In this document: piece after piece, positions 1-6,062 of the stretch
How the letters are laid out: the number at the start of each line of letters is the position of its first letter
How positions within the stretch are numbered: position 1 is the first letter of the stretch
Origin: Bacillota bacterium
Lineage (GTDB): Bacteria; Bacillota_E; Sulfobacillia; Sulfobacillales; Sulfobacillaceae
DNA: 9,459 bases
Direction: 5' to 3'
NCBI GenBank assembly: GCA_021802375.1
Contig: JAKAAL010000088.1
Location: forward strand, 1-9,459
Notes under the pieces: model-generated
Databases searched by the model: none
What the model was told of the DNA's origin: nothing
Seen by the model: the letters and a program-made list of their open reading frames with translations, nothing else
Program-made: the position numbers and the translations under genes

Positions 1-127
1 GAGTTATATGCAACCGTTTTTCTCGACGGCGCGCGGCGAAGTGTTATTTGCCATTTTCTTTCTTGTCATTGCCGCCGGGGTATTTCTCATTAATAAACTC
101 ACGGATATTCGTATCGAACGCGATTAA
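1..127 (+). CDS. tadB: TadB-like pilus platform protein, C-terminal end (partial)
   Basis: Only the last 41 codons are present; the reading frame begins at base 2 and ends at TAA 125-127. The fragment has one strongly hydrophobic helix (around VLFAIFFLVIAAGVFLI) followed by a short charged tail ending in ERD. TadB proteins of the type II secretion F family typically end with such a last membrane helix followed by a short cytoplasmic tail. The complete TadC-like gene begins 23 bases downstream, and tadB-tadC is the usual gene order in tad loci. The family assignment rests mainly on this context, since the fragment is short. If correct, the protein forms the inner-membrane platform of the Flp pilus machine together with TadC. 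Confidence 0.7.
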   Translation, partial: SYMQPFFSTARGEVLFAIFFLVIAAGVFLINKLTDIRIERD

Positions 128-150
128 ACCCGAACAAGGAGGGATTGATG

Positions 151-1095
151 ATGAATTTGCCAACCGTAGGGTGGCTAGCCGTAGGACTGGTGTTTTTCGC
201 TATCTTTGTGCTCGTGCAATCATTGTATCGCCCGCGCCGCACGAATATTGATCGCAACCTCGAAGCCCAATTGCACCACCAGGACGATTTGGTGGTCCAT
301 CAGGAAATCGTGGCCAACGCGAGCTTTTTCGATCGTGTCGTGCGTCCGACGATTCAGCGCATGCACCAACAAGGGGCCACCGATAACCGGTTTCTCAAAC
401 AACTACGCAACCGCGGCGACAACAGTTCCAAAATCGCCAGCCAACTCACAATTGCCGACCACCCCTGGGGATTTTCGGTTGAGGAATTCCAACTGTTGCA
501 AATGGGGACCGCCGCCGGTTTTGCTTTGTTGGGAGCACTGTTAGCAGTGGTCGAAGGGTCTCCGCTGCTTTTTGCCGCCGCCGTCAGTTTAGGCATCTTA
601 GGGTATAAATACCCCGAGGCGATTGTGCAAAAAAAGGTGGATGCTAAACAGAAGAAAATTTTAGCCCAATATCAATCGGTTTGCGATATGTTGGCGCTGT
701 CGGCCGAATCCGGTTTGGGCTTGCTGGAATCATTAAATCGAGTGTCGACGCAATTGCCTGGGGTTTTAAGTGAGGAGATTGTGCGGACTCTCTTGGAAGT
801 GCATTATGGGGCTTCGGAGGAATCGGCGTTTGTTGAAATGCAGAGTCGGTGCGGTCTTGAAGAGATTACCGTGTTTGTGCAAAATATCCTGCAAAGTCGG
901 CGTCTCGGCACCCCACCAGCCAAAGTCTTTCGGGACTTAGCTCAACAAAGCCGTACTGCGACGACCAATCGCGCGGAAGCCCAAGCCCAAAAACTCACGG
1001 TCAAACTGATTCCCGTCACGGCGATTTTTATCTTCCTGCCAATGTTGGGTATTATTGGTGGACCTGCGATGTTTTCCATGCACGGGAGCCTCTAA
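151..1095 (+). CDS. tadC: TadC-like Flp pilus assembly platform protein (type II secretion F domain)
   Basis: This is a complete membrane protein of about 314 residues. It has an N-terminal membrane helix (about residues 6-26), a soluble stretch, a hydrophobic pair around 118-155, a cytoplasmic F domain (about 165-285) and a last membrane segment (about 285-307, near IPVTAIFIFLPMLGIIGGPA). The F-domain signature is clear: CDMLALSAESGL, then ESLNRVS, LEVHYGASEESAF, LGTPPAKV and the tail motif LPMLGIIGGPAMF, as in TadC. TadC proteins form the inner-membrane platform that couples the TadA ATPase to pilin polymerisation. The AAGGAGGG site at 136-143 best fits ATG 151. ATG 148 and TTG 145 are in frame and possible, but close to the site. 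The stop codon overlaps the next start as TAATG, so the two genes are probably translationally coupled. Confidence 0.93.
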   Translation: MNLPTVGWLAVGLVFFAIFVLVQSLYRPRRTNIDRNLEAQLHHQDDLVVHQEIVANASFFDRVVRPTIQRMHQQGATDNRFLKQLRNRGDNSSKIASQLTIADHPWGFSVEEFQLLQMGTAAGFALLGALLAVVEGSPLLFAAAVSLGILGYKYPEAIVQKKVDAKQKKILAQYQSVCDMLALSAESGLGLLESLNRVSTQLPGVLSEEIVRTLLEVHYGASEESAFVEMQSRCGLEEITVFVQNILQSRRLGTPPAKVFRDLAQQSRTATTNRAEAQAQKLTVKLIPVTAIFIFLPMLGIIGGPAMFSMHGSL

Positions 1096-1466
1096 TGAGC
1101 CACGAACCGATAGCTCGCATCGATCTGGCTCCCCGCACCATAGTCGCGCACCAGTGGTGGCAGCGCCTGCGGGGCTTGTTGGGAACGCGCGTCTTTCCTG
1201 AAGGCACCGTGTGGGTCTTTCCGCACACTAATCTAATCCATATGTGGGGCATGCGTTATGCCATTGATGTGCTCTTTGTCGATCGTAATGGGGTGGTCAT
1301 CAAACACGTCGCGCACTTGGCCCCCGGACAGATGGCTGGAGCCTGGCGCGCCTATTGGACGATTGAGTGTGCTCCGGGCACCATTGCCCGTCTGAATTCT
1401 TCGGTGACCTATCGCATCATACAATGGCACCCCCAATGCCTACTAATTCCCGTAGCTGACACGTGA
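1095..1466 (+). CDS. DUF192 family protein in the tad operon
   Basis: This 123-residue protein matches the DUF192 (COG1430) pattern along its length. The order is WWQRLRGLLGTRVF near the N-terminus, then HMWGMRYAIDVLFVDRNGVV (the family's W-M-x(4)-I-D-V/I-x-F-x-D core), and TIECAPGTIARLN near the C-terminus, equivalent to the family's LE-hydrophobic-x-x-G segment. The length is typical of the domain alone. There is no obvious signal peptide, unlike many family members that are exported or lipid-anchored. The function of DUF192 is not established. Its start overlaps the tadC stop by one base (TAATG), and GGGAG at 1084-1088 serves as a ribosome binding site, so it belongs to the pilus operon. 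Any part in pilus assembly is inferred from position only. Confidence 0.9.
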   Translation: MSHEPIARIDLAPRTIVAHQWWQRLRGLLGTRVFPEGTVWVFPHTNLIHMWGMRYAIDVLFVDRNGVVIKHVAHLAPGQMAGAWRAYWTIECAPGTIARLNSSVTYRIIQWHPQCLLIPVADT

Positions 1467-1490
1467 ACCGGGCAAAAATGACACCTAAAT

Positions 1491-1519
1491 TTTTCAGGCG
1501 CATCATCCATTGCTATGCT
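1491..1519 (+). promoter_or_regulatory. Candidate sigma-A-type promoter for flp (extended -10)
   Basis: TTTTCA (1491-1496, four of six matches to TTGACA) is separated by exactly 17 bases from TATGCT (1514-1519, four of six to TATAAT). TGC immediately before the -10 gives an extended -10 element. Transcription would start near 1526-1528, just before the first hairpin of the leader. This would give the pilin gene expression independent of the upstream assembly genes. Read by eye from consensus only. Confidence 0.45.
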
Positions 1520-1525
1520 GGAGCC

Positions 1526-1659
1526 GCACATTTCCTCGAAGTGTTTCATTCGAGGGCGACACAACCAATCGTGGCGGTTGGTGACGGATGGTGTCGCGGT
1601 GTTCTGGCACAGATCCAAGCCGTTTCCGTCACGGCCACGATTATAGAGGAGGTAAGGTA
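1526..1659 (+). ncRNA. Structured 5' leader of flp with two mutually exclusive folds
   Basis: The 193 bases between the DUF192 stop and the flp start hold several exact inverted repeats. Hairpin 1 is CCTCGAA (1534-1540) with TTCGAGG (1549-1555). Hairpin 2 is ACCAATC (1564-1570) with GGTTGGT (1576-1582), with one G-U pair and a five-base loop. A long stem consists of AATCGTGGC (1567-1575) with GCCACGATT (1634-1642), nested around GTGACGGA (1581-1588) with TCCGTCAC (1625-1632), and inside that GTGTC (1591-1595) with GGCAC (1606-1610). Hairpin 2 uses the same bases as the two long-range stems, so both cannot form at once. The long stem ends four bases before the AGGAGGT site (1647-1653). The arrangement suggests a switch or an mRNA stabiliser. 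I could not match it to a known riboswitch, including c-di-GMP-I. Confidence 0.5.
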
Positions 1660-1908
1660 ATGGTGACTTTTACGGCCCTTCGGGCTCGTGGACACATGGC
1701 TCTGTTTACCCTTTATGCCTGGGCGATGACCCAACGCCGTCCGCTCACGCCCCGTCGTATCGCATGGAACCGCGGACAAGCGTTGGTAGAGTACGGGCTG
1801 ATTCTGGTTCTCATCGCGATTGTGGTCATTGCCGCCCTACATTTCTTAGGCGGCGCGGCCAGCAATACGCTAAAGACGACCGGCAACACCCTTTCGCAAA
1901 ACACCTAA
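1660..1908 (+). CDS. flp: Flp major pilin (type IVc prepilin)
   Basis: This 82-residue prepilin carries the Flp signature at residues 39-46: the cleavage glycine G39 followed by QALVEYG, placing Glu at +5 and Tyr at +6 of the mature protein. A hydrophobic helix (LILVLIAIVVIAALHFL) follows, then a short polar tail. The prepilin peptidase would cut after G39 and leave a mature pilin of 43 residues that polymerises into the pilus. ATG 1660 is well placed six bases after AGGAGGT. The leader of 39 residues is long for an Flp prepilin and has its own weakly hydrophobic stretch (residues 13-23). Internal ATG codons at residues 13 and 23 would shorten it but lack a good ribosome binding site. The gene has its own candidate promoter and leader RNA, and a terminator follows. 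Confidence 0.93.
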   Translation: MVTFTALRARGHMALFTLYAWAMTQRRPLTPRRIAWNRGQALVEYGLILVLIAIVVIAALHFLGGAASNTLKTTGNTLSQNT

Positions 1909-1941
1909 TTCTCGGCCTAGCGATAGGCGTTGGACCGACGG

Positions 1942-1981
1942 CGAGGGGAGGAGCATCGCGATCCTTCCCTCGTTTGTTCTT
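1942..1981 (+). terminator. Rho-independent terminator after flp
   Basis: An 11-base-pair stem (1942-1952 with 1962-1972, one G-U pair) encloses a nine-base loop and is followed by TTTGTTCTT (1973-1981). It lies 34 bases after the flp stop and 36 bases before the prepilin peptidase start. No promoter is obvious in between, so partial read-through is likely. That would keep downstream genes at a lower level than the pilin. Confidence 0.75.
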
Positions 1982-2016
1982 CGTGATTATCGGCGAAATG
2001 GCAAGGAGGGAAACGT

Positions 2017-2469
2017 TTGTCGACACTAATCATTGTAGGCGTAGGGATCGCGCTTTGTGGGATCGCGTGGCATGACCACTGCACTAGCCATATTTCCTTG
2101 TGGGTCACACTTCCCGCGACGATCATAGCATGGGGGATCCGGGGGGGCTTAGTGGGTTGGCTCGGTTTGGTCCATGCCCTGGCCGCATGGCTCGCTGCGG
2201 TCGCCGTCTTTGCCTGGCCCGTGTTTCGTGGAGGCATGGGCGGCGGGGATCTCTTGCTCATGGGGGCATTGGCCAGCTTGTTGTCTTGGTTTCAAGCGTT
2301 GCAGTTGGTCACCGTCGTCGCACTCGTGGGCGCCCTGATTGCTGCCGGCATATGGGTAGTGCATCGTCGATCCGCAACAATGATCCCCTCCTTTGCTTAT
2401 GGTTGGGCGTTTTTCGGTGGTTGGTGGGGATATTGGTTGTGGCAGTGGGGAGGTTTTGGGCATGGCTAG
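2017..2469 (+). CDS. tadV: Type IV prepilin peptidase, A24 family (TadV/CpaA-like)
   Basis: This is a small polytopic membrane protein of 150 residues with about five or six hydrophobic segments. It fits the peptidase-only members of family A24, which lack the methyltransferase domain of PilD. The two catalytic aspartates can be assigned: D20 at the end of the first helix (GIAWHD), and D78 in the GxGD motif (GGMGGGDLLLMGAL, residues 72-85). Such enzymes cut Flp-type prepilins after the leader glycine at the cytoplasmic face of the membrane; the substrate here should be Flp and probably TadE. TTG 2017 is the start, seven bases after AAGGAGG (2003-2009), with no competing ATG nearby. The 3' end overlaps tadE by eight bases. 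Confidence 0.9.
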   Translation: MSTLIIVGVGIALCGIAWHDHCTSHISLWVTLPATIIAWGIRGGLVGWLGLVHALAAWLAAVAVFAWPVFRGGMGGGDLLLMGALASLLSWFQALQLVTVVALVGALIAAGIWVVHRRSATMIPSFAYGWAFFGGWWGYWLWQWGGFGHG

Positions 2470-2932
2470 ATTCTTTCGACGCGGACAGGCCATATTGGAA
2501 GCCGCGTTAGTGCTCCCGATTCTCTTAGTAATTATTTTTGGCGTGTTTGGCATTGGCCAGCTCATGGCGGTCAAAGGCGTCGTCTATGCCAGCGCTGGCG
2601 AAGGGGCACGCATTGCCGCGTATTATGGGGTGACCTCCAGTGGGAGTAGTTGTAGTGTGCCGGCCACGACCCAACAGAAAGTTGTCCAGGCGGTGACCGA
2701 TAACTTTGCAGCCAATAAGTTGCCTGGGTTCGTCGCGTCACGCGACATGGTCGTGGCCCTTCAGCCCGTGACCATAAACGGGTCGGGCACCACCAATAAC
2801 CAGTGCCTCGTTACCGTCACAATTCATTATCCCTATACCATTCGGGTGCCGTTTCTCGCCGTCTTGTTGGGGAGCACGAACGGCATCGTGACTTTATCCG
2901 GGGAGGCAACGTATGATGCGAATTCGAATTAA
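2462..2932 (+). CDS. tadE: TadE-like pseudopilin
   Basis: This 156-residue protein has the TadE-like N-terminus: a short basic stretch (MARFFRR), then G8 followed by QAILEAALVLPILL, which puts Glu at +5 after a possible cleavage glycine, and a hydrophobic helix to about residue 36. The remainder is predicted to be exposed outside the membrane and is beta-rich. It holds two cysteines (C64 and C115) that could form a disulfide. TadE proteins are minor pseudopilins processed by the prepilin peptidase and needed for Flp pilus assembly. ATG 2462 follows GGGGAGG (2447-2453) by eight bases. The reading frame is open further upstream, but that part overlaps the peptidase gene and lacks a better site. 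Overlaps with both neighbours (8 and 20 bases) point to coupled translation. Confidence 0.9.
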   Translation: MARFFRRGQAILEAALVLPILLVIIFGVFGIGQLMAVKGVVYASAGEGARIAAYYGVTSSGSSCSVPATTQQKVVQAVTDNFAANKLPGFVASRDMVVALQPVTINGSGTTNNQCLVTVTIHYPYTIRVPFLAVLLGSTNGIVTLSGEATYDANSN

Positions 2933-3731
2933 ACAGTGGTGGTATGCGATCCAACGGCGTGTCCAATCCAAGCGGTGGAGCCGGGGCCAATCCATTGTGA
3001 TTGTAGCGGCGGCGTTTCCTGTCATTGTGTTGGTGAGTGTGATGGTGTTTGACTTCGCGCGCGTGCATATGGTGCAACAAGAAGTGCAAAACGCCGTGGA
3101 TGCCGCCGCCTTAGCCGGGGCCAGTCAAGCGCAAAAAGAAGTGGTGTACCGATGTCTACAAGTCACCCAGCCCAATCCCAAAGGGGCCAATAAACCTCCG
3201 GTGGTCTACACGCAAAGTGTCAAATGGTCCTATTTTTATAAGCTGAATCCCACCGCTGCCTCTAATGCCGCGCAAGCGACGTTGGATGCCAACCTCAAAC
3301 AAATGGGCCTCTATGATTCACAGACTGGTCAGTACCCGGACACCTGTGCGAGTGGCCACTGTCAATTTGATGGACAAAGCTTGGCATTACAATATGCCTG
3401 GCCCTTTTACAATACCAATGGCGTCACTCCAGTGGCTGTGGCGGACACGACCGCGGGGACTTCGCCAGGGTTATTGGATCCGACAAGTTTTCCGCCCGGG
3501 GACCGTACCACACAAGTGCCGGTCGCAACAGGATTTGAAGTTCAAGCCTCCATCGCTTACCACACGATGCTGTTGAGCCTGGTGAGTCAAGCCGATAAAG
3601 TGCTGTATGTTGTGCGACACTCCGTGTCCCAGCTCTACTACAACGCCAACGCGGCGACCAATCATCCCGCCTTGCCGTCGGATGGCACGTGGATTTCCCA
3701 ACCCACCACCAATCCCCAAGCCTGTCCGTAA
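2913..3731 (+). CDS. tadG: TadG-like protein (Tad domain)
   Basis: This 272-residue protein begins with a basic segment, then RGQS at 24-27 and a hydrophobic helix (about 27-47), followed by FDFARVHMVQQEVQNAVDAAALAGA (47-70 region). That helix-and-amphipathic block is the hallmark of the N-terminal Tad domain in TadG-like proteins. The rest is predicted to be extracytoplasmic. It contains four cysteines (C81, C145, C150, C271) that could form two disulfides. It is shorter than many TadG proteins and shows no von Willebrand A motif, so it may be a TadF/TadG-type minor component. The first ATG (2913) lies six bases after GGGGAGG (2900-2906); ATG 2916 is an equally possible start. It overlaps tadE by 20 bases and is the last recognisable tad gene here. 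No terminator is evident after it. Confidence 0.85.
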   Translation: MMRIRIKQWWYAIQRRVQSKRWSRGQSIVIVAAAFPVIVLVSVMVFDFARVHMVQQEVQNAVDAAALAGASQAQKEVVYRCLQVTQPNPKGANKPPVVYTQSVKWSYFYKLNPTAASNAAQATLDANLKQMGLYDSQTGQYPDTCASGHCQFDGQSLALQYAWPFYNTNGVTPVAVADTTAGTSPGLLDPTSFPPGDRTTQVPVATGFEVQASIAYHTMLLSLVSQADKVLYVVRHSVSQLYYNANAATNHPALPSDGTWISQPTTNPQACP

Positions 3732-3825
3732 ACAAGACGTTTGAGGGAGTTTTTGAAGATTTGGTGGATTATGCGAGTGCGCGGGGAACGCCTGGCCAAC
3801 GCACGAAAGACAGGGGGTTATGTCG

Positions 3826-4497
3826 ATGCGCGATGATTTTGATTCATTTGGGGACAATTCAGGTATGCCGGAAGAGGGACTCGGTCCATGGGCCACAGAT
3901 CAGGAGACGTCATTTCATCGCTTGGTGAACCCGCCGCCTCAGCTTTCCCGATCTTCACATCCATGGCACACGCTGAGACGCCGTTGGAAATGGGCCGCGG
4001 GGATCTTGGCTGGGGTGTTGGTCCTGGCCTTTTTGTTCGCTCCGGTCGATGGCCCGATTGGCACTCCTTTTCTGCGCAGTTTTCAGCATTTACACATTCC
4101 TGATCCCTCTCATCCCACAGACTCTTCCCTTGCCGGTTCTTCTCGCCATAACGGGTCTGTCGTGATGGAACACCGTGTCGTGGCCCGTGTAACTGGCCTT
4201 TATCGAACCTCGCATCTCTGGCGCATCCGTCTGCAATTAACCAACCGGGGGTCCGAACCCTTATTGGCCGAAGTCGGCATGACCGCGGAACTGACCATCC
4301 GAGGTCGGGAATGGAGCCCTATTAACCCCGAAGCCAGTGCCAACGACTTCTATACCGCGATTAACCCCGGGCAGACCGTCACTGGATGGCTGGTCTTTCC
4401 CGTATCGAGAACTCCCTCAGGCCCCGTGGCATTAACTTTGCCCCATCTCTTTCGCCTAAACACCCCCTTGTGGACGCTCGTTATTCCGCTTCATTAG
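3826..4497 (+). CDS. Single-pass membrane protein with DUF4352-like extracellular domain
   Basis: This protein of 223 residues has an acidic, polar cytoplasmic N-terminus (1-50), a basic patch (LRRRWKW) and one membrane helix (about 56-72), which by the positive-inside rule puts the C-terminus outside. After a Ser/Pro-rich spacer, the C-terminal 110 residues look like an immunoglobulin-like fold. They contain RIRLQLTNRGSEPL, a central segment with INPEA, then the INPGQTVTGWLVFPV strand and a final beta strand. That order (N-x-G, then PGxxxxGxxxF) resembles DUF4352 domains of Gram-positive surface proteins, though I cannot confirm the match. ATG 3826 sits eight bases after AGGGGG (3812-3817); ATG 3820 is in frame but too close. 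It starts 94 bases after tadG, so it may share that operon. Function unknown. Confidence 0.75.
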   Translation: MRDDFDSFGDNSGMPEEGLGPWATDQETSFHRLVNPPPQLSRSSHPWHTLRRRWKWAAGILAGVLVLAFLFAPVDGPIGTPFLRSFQHLHIPDPSHPTDSSLAGSSRHNGSVVMEHRVVARVTGLYRTSHLWRIRLQLTNRGSEPLLAEVGMTAELTIRGREWSPINPEASANDFYTAINPGQTVTGWLVFPVSRTPSGPVALTLPHLFRLNTPLWTLVIPLH

Positions 4498-4664
4498 AAA
4501 TCATCAGGGTTTTCGCAATCCGGGGATGCTTTTCGATTCCCTCCTAGCCAAGCGTTAGCTGATCGTATGGAGAGAAGTGGAGTGGCGGTTAATTCCCGGC
4601 TCTCGGTCCGCCTCGTGCTAAGCTGATTAGAGGCATAGGTGCTGGTGACAGGAGCTGGATTGCC
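4498..4664 (+). other. Intergenic region before the primase gene
   Basis: No gene is visible in these 167 bases. A weak hairpin (GGGGAT with ATTCCC around 4522-4541) lacks a T tract, so it is a poor terminator. AGCTGAT occurs twice (4557-4563 and 4621-4627). TGCTAAGCT at 4616-4624 could serve as an extended -10 for the primase gene, but no good -35 lies 16-18 bases upstream. Confidence 0.3.
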
Positions 4665-5798
4665 ATGAAGACCATGGATATTGACCACTTGCGGACTTTC
4701 ATTGAACCGTTGGATTTGTTGCGACGATTAGGTCTTGCCGACCATTTACGGTGGCGTGGGCGCGAAATTCATGGTCCTTGCCCGATGCCTGACCATCCCG
4801 GCGACCGCGATAACAAGGGAGCCTTTGCTGTGTACTGGGCCGGCGATCACTGGCGGGCCTATTGTTTTTCGCATTGCGGATCGCTTGGCGATGAATTTGA
4901 GTGGGTGGAGCGGGTGTATCACATAGGGTTCAAAGAGGCGCTGCGTTTAGTCGCCGACTGGGTGGGACAGCCCTGGAACCATGACGGGACGGTCCTCCGT
5001 CGAACCGCCCACGAGCCTCGACCCCTCGCTATGCCCATCACCCAGCCGGAGTGGCCCATGGATCCCGGACTCTTTGGCCCGTTGCCCCCGGAAGCCTGGG
5101 CCTTTTTGCGTACACGCTATCCTGTGGTCCGTCCGGAAACCTGGATGGCGTGGGATATCGTGTGGGGCTTAGGAGACTGGACGGATAATCCGTTAACCCG
5201 CCGGATTGTGTTTCCCATCTTCGATACGTCGGGCCGCACGGTTGGGGGTGTCGGCCGTACATTGGTTCCCGACCCCAAAGAACGCAAATTCAAAAATGCG
5301 CCCGGATCGTGGCGAAGGCACACCATTCATGGATTACACCAACGATCTGACGCCACCGAACGCCTCCTTTTAGTCGAGGGCATTCCGGATTGTGTCGCCC
5401 TTAATCAATACCCCCTGCCGGAAACGGTGATTGGCGGATCGATTCTCGGCACCGGCCTCACGGAAGAACAAGCTATGCTGATCGCCCAGCTCGGATTGGG
5501 GGTGGATTTAGCCTTAGATAGTGATTTGGCGGGGCAACAAGCCATTTATCGTTCCGGGACCATTCTGCAGCGGGCGGGGGTTGCTGATCTCCGCGTCGTC
5601 TCGCTGGGAACGTTAGAGGTCAAAGCCGATGCCGCGAGTGTGGGACCGGGGCCTTTCTTAACGGCATGGCGGGCGGCGCAAGAGTGGGAGGCTTGGGTTG
5701 ACGCCTTGCCGCAAAGGTTGCCGCACGCCGTTATTGAGGACTTGTTTCATCGCTATCCACGGATTCCATCACCCCAGATGACCCCCTCCGTCTCATAA
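4665..5798 (+). CDS. DnaG-like primase, CHC2-type zinc finger plus TOPRIM
   Basis: This 377-residue protein has the two parts of a phage/plasmid-type primase. The N-terminal zinc finger spans about residues 30-80: GPCPMPDH (C39, H44), then CFSHCGSLGDEF (C67, C71), matching the CHC2 layout GPCPFH...CFxCGxxGD but with altered spacing. The TOPRIM domain spans about 230-335: LLLVEGIPD (E238), GGSILGTGLT, LALDSDLAGQQA (D285 and D287) and VKADAASVG (K320, D322) in the place of DnaG's KDPDE. The region between corresponds to the primase N-terminal catalytic subdomain. It should make RNA primers for DNA replication. It lacks the C-terminal helicase-binding domain of cellular DnaG (about 600 residues), pointing to an element-borne enzyme. 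ATG 4665 follows AGGAG (4650-4654) by ten bases. A terminator follows the stop. Confidence 0.88.
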   Translation: MKTMDIDHLRTFIEPLDLLRRLGLADHLRWRGREIHGPCPMPDHPGDRDNKGAFAVYWAGDHWRAYCFSHCGSLGDEFEWVERVYHIGFKEALRLVADWVGQPWNHDGTVLRRTAHEPRPLAMPITQPEWPMDPGLFGPLPPEAWAFLRTRYPVVRPETWMAWDIVWGLGDWTDNPLTRRIVFPIFDTSGRTVGGVGRTLVPDPKERKFKNAPGSWRRHTIHGLHQRSDATERLLLVEGIPDCVALNQYPLPETVIGGSILGTGLTEEQAMLIAQLGLGVDLALDSDLAGQQAIYRSGTILQRAGVADLRVVSLGTLEVKADAASVGPGPFLTAWRAAQEWEAWVDALPQRLPHAVIEDLFHRYPRIPSPQMTPSVS

Positions 5799-5835
5799 CT
5801 CTCTTTTGTATCGTTATCGTCGTGTCGCTTCTTAG

Positions 5836-5879
5836 TCGGGGATGAAGCCGCTTTTGGCTCAAATCCCCGGTTTGCTTTT
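5836..5879 (+). terminator. Rho-independent terminator after the primase gene
   Basis: CGGGGAT (5837-5843) pairs with ATCCCCG (5863-5869). After a small internal loop, AGCC (5846-5849) pairs with GGCT (5856-5859). The stem is followed by TTTGCTTTT (5871-5879). It lies about 40 bases after the primase stop and closes that unit. Confidence 0.75.
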
Positions 5880-6062
5880 GCGCTTCAGGCATAATGAGGC
5901 CAAGCGAGACACGTCGTTCACGCGTCTCTCGCGACCTTGCGAACCCTCCTCGGGCTGTCGTCCGGAGAGCGGATGGGGAGGTAGGGGTCAGGACCCCCAC
6001 GCCCTGGCTTCTATTACCTCATTCGCTCACGGATGGGGGTCAACTAAAAAGGGGGAGAATTT
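5880..6062 (+). promoter_or_regulatory. Repeat-rich leader before the 183-residue gene
   Basis: No convincing gene lies here. The stretch holds an inverted repeat GCGAGA (5904-5909) with TCTCGC (5927-5932). GGGGTC (5984-5989) and GGGGGTC (6035-6041) can both pair with GACCCCC (5992-5998). An exact 9-base direct repeat CGGATGGGG occurs at 5970-5978 and 6030-6038. Each copy is followed by GGGGTCA (5984-5990 and 6036-6042, overlapping the repeat in the second copy). CATAAT at 5890-5895 could be a -10 element, but no -35 fits. The repeats may be protein binding sites, an RNA leader, or origin-type repeats beside the primase gene. The sequence alone does not choose between these. Confidence 0.35.
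5970..6042 (+). repeat. Pair of imperfect direct repeats (CGGATGGGG...GGGGTCA)
   Basis: The first unit runs 5970-5990 and the second 6030-6042. Both begin CGGATGGGG and end GGGGTCA; the first has eight additional bases in the middle. An inverted copy of the end (GACCCCC, 5992-5998) lies between them. The units are spaced 60 bases start to start. Confidence 0.5.

Noticed and set aside
1526..1659. A c-di-GMP-I (GEMM) riboswitch before flp.
   Set aside because: Such switches can precede pilus genes, but the conserved GGGCAAACC and GACGCAAAGCC blocks are absent and the pairing layout differs.
1463..1660. A 65-codon plus-strand frame with GTG start overlapping the DUF192 stop and TAA overlapping the flp start.
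   Set aside because: It has no ribosome binding site or recognisable protein features, and it covers the promoter and the strongly paired flp leader; its last codons are the flp ribosome binding site itself. A small coupled gene cannot be fully excluded.
1917..2574. Minus-strand open frames opposite the prepilin peptidase (about 114 and 141 codons).
   Set aside because: The plus strand carries a peptidase with both catalytic aspartates and a clear start; the minus frames have low-complexity, Pro/Thr-rich translations typical of antisense shadows.
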